Of a DNA stretch of 35,205 nt, positions 32,601 to 35,205 are shown in pieces (within the stretch, counting starts at the first letter, position 1; the number at the start of each line of letters is the position of its first letter). The translations under genes and the position numbers were made by a program. A model generated the notes under the pieces. That model saw only the letters and a list, made by a program, of their open reading frames with translations, had not been told where the DNA came from and did not search any database. The DNA comes from Lentisalinibacter sp035655155 (GTDB lineage Bacteria > Pseudomonadota > Gammaproteobacteria > Steroidobacterales > Woeseiaceae), in assembly GCA_035655155.1 (NCBI GenBank), contig DASRVH010000147.1, positions 1-35,205 of the forward strand, written 5' to 3'.

Positions 32601-33727
32601 TCGTTGGCCCAGCGTGCGGTGAATACCTGGTGGTAGAGGCGGCTGCGGACGGCCAGCGTGCCGCCCCTCGTCGGCACCAGCAGGCCCTGCGAGATCAGAC
32701 GCCGCTGTGCCGGCGACTCGGGGTCCAGGATGACCTTGCCACCCTTGCGCACGCGGCCGTACACGGCGAGGATCTCGTCGTGCTCCTTGCGCGGCTCCGT
32801 CAGCGCATGATGCAGGTAGCTCAGGTGGGGCTCGTTGCGCAGCGCCGACGGGTTCAGGTACAGCCGGTAGACGAGCGCATCGACGACGAACGCCGGATCC
32901 TCCAGGTCGGCCTCCCGCATCTTCGCCCGCGCGACGGCACGGGCGAGTTTCTGGGTGAGATAGGGCTGGCCGTTGGTCCAGAAGTGGATCCGCTCCAGCG
33001 CCTCCTTCGCGCGCGGCGCCGGCAGCCCGAGCGCAGGGCCGAACACATCCAGCTGATGCAGTCGGAAGTCGCGCAGCACCACCGGCTGGGCGACGGCGAA
33101 GGGCGAGTATTCCGAATCGGCGTCGAAGCCTTCCGGCACGCTCATGCCCAGCATGACGAAGTTGAGCCGGGCCAGCGCCGGCTCCGCGGCGCGGGCGTTG
33201 TGGGCCGCCCGGATGCTCGCCAGCAGCTGCTCGACGCCCGGGAAGTTGTCCAGGCACTGCATCTCGTCGATGAAGATGGTCACCGGTCCGCTCGTGCTCT
33301 CCAGGATGAGATCCCAGTAGAGCTCCGTGAGCCGCTGCCGGTTGGTCAGCACCGCCTTGTCCTGCCACCACTCCTGCAGGTCCACCTTGAGACGGAGCTG
33401 GCGGATCAGGCGGAAGGCGAAGCTGTAGAACCAGCGCCCCAGGTCGTCCGGCCGCTCCCGGGCGCCCACCTGGGTGAGATCGACCACCGCGACGTGGCGG
33501 CCCTCGCCGCGCAGCTCCTCGGCGAGCCGGGCCATCAGGCTGGATTTGCCCATGTGGCGCGGAGCCATGACCTGAACGTATTCGCCGGCGCGCACCAGCC
33601 GTCCGAGTTCGCGGTCGGCGGCCCGGCGCACGTAACAGCCCCGGCCCGGCTGCACGGGCCCGCCGGCGACGAAGAAGCCGTCCGGATCCCGGCGGCCGAC
33701 CTGTTTCTTCTTGCCCGGCTGGCTCAT
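29615..33727 (-). CDS. STAND/AAA ATPase with P/Homo B-like domain and beta-propeller
   Basis: This 1370-residue multidomain protein begins with an AAA_35-type STAND ATPase (about 25-380), with Walker A APRHMGKS at 55-62 and Walker B VTIFIDE, Asp154-Glu155. One membrane segment follows at about 385-405, then a helical region (410-530). Residues ~600-690 match a proprotein-convertase P (Homo B) domain: HDRPFDLSITLTAPSG, GGTWTLSVAD and GALAGWSLDFG. From ~700 to ~1310 it has WD40-like blades, clearest at HARAVCCAAFSRDGRVLASAAADGSLRVWD. A Gly/Ser/Arg/Asp-rich insertion breaks the propeller near residue 1110. The ATP head is probably cytoplasmic and the rest periplasmic, or the anchor is peripheral. 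Its 3' end overlaps the transporter by 56 bases. Confidence 0.85.
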   Translation of the reverse strand: MSQPGKKKQVGRRDPDGFFVAGGPVQPGRGCYVRRAADRELGRLVRAGEYVQVMAPRHMGKSSLMARLAEELRGEGRHVAVVDLTQVGARERPDDLGRWFYSFAFRLIRQLRLKVDLQEWWQDKAVLTNRQRLTELYWDLILESTSGPVTIFIDEMQCLDNFPGVEQLLASIRAAHNARAAEPALARLNFVMLGMSVPEGFDADSEYSPFAVAQPVVLRDFRLHQLDVFGPALGLPAPRAKEALERIHFWTNGQPYLTQKLARAVARAKMREADLEDPAFVVDALVYRLYLNPSALRNEPHLSYLHHALTEPRKEHDEILAVYGRVRKGGKVILDPESPAQRRLISQGLLVPTRGGTLAVRSRLYHQVFTARWANEQLPFRWRRISAVAAAVLLTILVPIWYTQFLPRPWTAVLTSASATLPEARQAWETLSRLPGHGASADRMFLDYLTRMSRDATDVAAVEAADELLRTLPGAEPLADQLVAEFWDRRALASEFRHERDAALLARLRSLVEPTVERRRRAAALIGADYDLLAATLRVPRGFDQAVLDRDGRRLIAVRGNSVHAWRIDRLPPVAEPAWDATALAFLPAVSRRQVEAEGRAGAGLVLEAQLDHDRPFDLSITLTAPSGRSVTFQPGLAGASALRHRFTAEADGVLAPLADEPRGGTWTLSVADRVPGVTGALAGWSLDFGDVRADGAPSGPALPLEDPTPESASALFLGPAGRYAIAVPPAGDAAARVWDLASLSPVSTLPITREERIIGFVLDQRVVLVQGAAGIEAWTLSTGDPVELPGVGREATLSALSPDGEMLALVGAGPERAVEAFDLIEGRQLGATAAGVDHGAIAIAPDGRMVAVADPDRAVRIWRFGDEQPAAELDPPGQPAALDFDPGGDRLAVQLADGGLMLWRAGDEGQARVRSFRGPGPWRVSFDETGNRLLVGSAASGFRLLDEDLETLAGPLLRGGFATGQAIWAAHREADRLALTGSPGEGWMRLWRLPPRTEAAGPGGTGAVTVVALSPDGRTMAIGTRDGSLRLQAVGDGRGNERTDGRSSGQSSGRGDGRGNADGTGGGERAAEQVDYFGHARAVCCAAFSRDGRVLASAAADGSLRVWDAEAGEPREFIALQPSAHPVSELAVSADGGRVVVIAGPHLRIWDARDGTLLSERQPGARITAVRSLPGGEGFLFGDASGSVWRLDEDGRLERLAGVGGPVTALAPTRDGGILAVATAEGALQLLDMADRQLKGAADPLPGPATSLEFSAGGDHLVARSGHWLHRYRLSVFQLLPESARLLPATVIRGGMSLTGDDGEQVRVLAGFGAPRPVGVDFGAAEVAPLQGESAVLVEQWRDRLRAGTALVSEPVPAGPERPSPAPGP

Positions 33728-33848
33728 CGCACCCCGGCGGTTATCATGCGTCCACCGGCCCGTCCGGCGGACGGACTCGAGCGGGTCATTCTGGCCAAAT
33801 CCGCTCCCGGGCGCTATCCCGGCGGAGGTTGACGGCGACCACGGAACC

Positions 33849-34517
33849 ATGGAAAGCACGGAATTACTGAAAAGCGATACATTCGGCCGCATCCTGCGGG
33901 TGCGCGATGCGGCCGGCCGCAACTGGATCCGGCGCGACGTCGGCGCGGCGCCCGCCTGGTCGCGCTGGCTCGCGCGCCGGCTCGCGCGCCGCGAGGCACG
34001 GGCGCTGGCCGTGCTGGCGGCCGTGCCGGGCACGCCGGCCGTACTGCGCGCAGGCGCGTGGGGCCTGGACCGGGAATGGCTGGCCGGCCGCCCCATGCAC
34101 GACGCCCGGCCGCGGGATGCGCGCTACTTCCGCGAGGCCTTCCGGCTGCTGCGTCGACTGCACCGTGCCGGTGTCGCACACAACGACCTGGCGAAGGAGC
34201 CGAACTGGCTGGTGGCCGACGACGGCATGCCGGCGCTGGTCGATTTTCAGCTGGCCTCCGTCAGCCGCCGCCGCGGCCCCCTGTTCCGGCTGCTGGCCCG
34301 GGAGGACCTGCGTCACTTCCTGAAGCACAAGCGCACCTACCGGCCCGAGGCCCTGACCGCGCGGGAGCTGCGCATCCTCGCCACGCCGGCCTGGACCTCG
34401 CGCATCTGGATGGCCTCCGGCAAGCGCCTCTACCTGCTGGTCACCCGCCGCTGGCTGGGCTGGGCCGACCGGGAGGGCGCCGGCGACCGCCCTCCCCGTC
34501 CGGACGGACGGCAGTGA
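33849..34517 (+). CDS. Small RIO/LPS-kinase-like protein
   Basis: This 222-residue protein is a minimal kinase-fold protein: HNDLAKEPN at 111-119 is the catalytic loop (HxDLx4N) and VDFQLA at 131-136 holds the metal-binding Asp132. The N-terminal lobe is short, with no Gly-rich loop and no obvious ATP-anchoring Lys (IRRDVG may stand in). It resembles the RIO/KdkA/LPS-core kinase group, which phosphorylates sugars or proteins. The C-terminal ~60 residues are basic. It diverges from the STAND ATPase across 121 bases, and could be a signalling partner (inference). The start at 33849 follows GGAACC. Confidence 0.78.
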   Translation: MESTELLKSDTFGRILRVRDAAGRNWIRRDVGAAPAWSRWLARRLARREARALAVLAAVPGTPAVLRAGAWGLDREWLAGRPMHDARPRDARYFREAFRLLRRLHRAGVAHNDLAKEPNWLVADDGMPALVDFQLASVSRRRGPLFRLLAREDLRHFLKHKRTYRPEALTARELRILATPAWTSRIWMASGKRLYLLVTRRWLGWADREGAGDRPPRPDGRQ

Positions 34518-34541
34518 CGCGGCCCGGCTAACCGTTATAAT
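34514..34541 (+). promoter_or_regulatory. Sigma70-type promoter before the 84-residue gene
   Basis: TATAAT at 34536-34541 is a perfect -10; GTGACG at 34514-34519 is a 4/6 -35 with 16-bp spacing. It overlaps the 3' end of the kinase gene and should start transcription about 35 bases before the small gene. Confidence 0.7.
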
Positions 34542-34582
34542 CCCGCCTCCCCCTGGAACTGCGGGCCGAGCCGCGAGCCGTC

Positions 34583-34837
34583 ATGGATTACGCCCACCGC
34601 CACAATCTCGTCGACAAGGACAGGGCCGGACGCGACCGCCCCTGGGGCATCCGCGTCACGCTGCCGCCCTCGGACCCGTTCAACAACCTGGTCGACGAGG
34701 ACTGGGAGAAGGTCCACTGGTACGCCACGGAGCGCGAACGGGACGAGGCGCTCGAGCGCATGCGCGTCCGCCACGGCTACTATCGGATCGGCGACGAGGT
34801 GAGCCTCATCTTCGAGAAGGTCGGGAAGCGGACCTGA
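34583..34837 (+). CDS. Small conserved-looking protein coupled to a TonB receptor
   Basis: This 84-residue soluble protein is rich in charged residues, with no signal or membrane helix. It ends in WYATERERDEALERMRVRHGYYRIGDEVSLIFEKVGKRT-like sequence (a helix then two strands). Short motifs such as PSDPFNNLVDEDWEKVHWY may mark a family, but I do not recognise one. Its TGA overlaps the ATG of the following TonB-dependent receptor (TGATG at 34835-34839), so they form one transcript from the promoter just upstream. Coupling a small cytoplasmic protein to a receptor is unusual and its role is unknown. Confidence 0.75.
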   Translation: MDYAHRHNLVDKDRAGRDRPWGIRVTLPPSDPFNNLVDEDWEKVHWYATERERDEALERMRVRHGYYRIGDEVSLIFEKVGKRT

Positions 34838-35205
34838 TGCCGCTCCGCGCCGGACACGGAGCCCGCCTTGCGTCGGCGCTCCTGCCGGCCGCCGCGCTGT
34901 TGGCGGGTGCCGTGCCCGGCGCGGCGGAGGCGGTGGCGGAGGCGGCGGAGGAGCCGATCCAGGAGATCGTGGTCACCGCCACGCGTCGGGACCAGCCACT
35001 CATCACCGCGACCGGCAACGCCGCGCGGATCGAGGGCGAGGCGATCGACGCGCTCGGGCATCATCACGTGCACGAACTCATGCTGGAGATGCCGGGCACC
35101 TGGATCAGCCGGGGCAGCGGCCAGGAGCACCTGACGGCCATCCGCTCGCCCGTCCTGACCGGCGCCGGCTCCTGCGGCGCGTTCCTGTTCCTCGAGGACG
35201 GCCTG
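34837..35205 (+). CDS. TonB-dependent receptor (5' part only)
   Basis: The first 123 residues of an outer-membrane receptor are visible before the window ends. A long Ala-rich signal peptide (about 1-32) is followed by the TonB-box-like EEPIQEIVVTATRR (about 38-51). The plug domain starts with ARIEGEAIDALGHHHVHELMLEMPGTWISRGSG. The IVVTATRR type is common in iron-complex and B12 receptors. The plug contains a paired Cys segment (TGAGSCGAFLF). The ligand is unknown. The start is fixed by TGATG overlap with the small gene. Confidence 0.88.
   Translation, partial: MPLRAGHGARLASALLPAAALLAGAVPGAAEAVAEAAEEPIQEIVVTATRRDQPLITATGNAARIEGEAIDALGHHHVHELMLEMPGTWISRGSGQEHLTAIRSPVLTGAGSCGAFLFLEDGL

Noticed and set aside
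29915..33832. 1305-codon open frame on the plus strand
   Set aside because: It runs antisense to the ATPase/propeller gene. Its translation is rich in Arg, Gly, His and Gln with no domain, as expected from a high-GC shadow frame.

Overview
The window reads as chromosomal DNA of a high-GC Gram-negative bacterium, most likely a gammaproteobacterium. The signs are outer-membrane TonB-dependent receptors, Sec signal peptides and lipoboxes, an RutE-type reductase, a P-II protein, and TolQ/TolR-like motor genes. No rRNA, tRNA, CRISPR array, transposase or phage gene was seen. Genes are densely packed, with many ATGA, GTGA and TGATG stop/start overlaps. The species cannot be named from the sequence alone.

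Layout. 1-4601 is mostly housekeeping: a cut Nudix hydrolase, an HDOD protein, an RutE-like nitroreductase, a thioredoxin-like [2Fe-2S] ferredoxin, an overlapping MBL hydrolase/Nudix pair and a P-II protein. 4602-7324 is a TonB-dependent receptor with operator-like palindromes upstream and a textbook intrinsic terminator downstream. 7395-12299 is a tightly coupled six-gene cluster: two nucleotide-sugar-transferase-fold enzymes of the types called 'rSAM/selenodomain-associated', a VTT membrane protein, a MerA-like flavoprotein, a small unknown protein and a radical SAM enzyme. It ends in a 32-bp perfect inverted repeat.

12444-21968 (minus strand) is a ten-gene envelope-motor operon: TlpA-like thioredoxin, a periplasmic coiled-coil protein, two large TPR proteins, a TPR lipoprotein, a small exported protein, one TolQ/ExbB, two TolR/ExbD and a TonB/AgmX-like transducer. 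The composition recalls the Agl-Glt gliding machinery of Myxococcus and its relatives. One of the two ExbD proteins has Asn where the proton-carrying Asp should be. The 418-bp gap upstream holds about four degenerate 25-bp hairpin repeats.

22387-29670 holds apbE, divergent from and overlapping lemA, then an M48 protease with a long C-terminal extension, a SYLF protein, an EexN-like lipoprotein and an LplT-PlsC fusion for lysophospholipid recycling. 29615-33727 (minus) is one 1370-residue protein: STAND/AAA ATPase, one membrane segment, a P/Homo B-like domain and a beta-propeller. The last part has a small RIO/LPS-kinase-like protein, then a promoter driving an 84-residue protein coupled to a second TonB-dependent receptor that runs off the end.

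The strongest candidates for something new are the six-gene radical SAM cluster, the ATPase/P-domain/propeller protein, and the envelope motor with its asymmetric ExbD pair. Family names rest on motif recognition by eye; no database search was possible.
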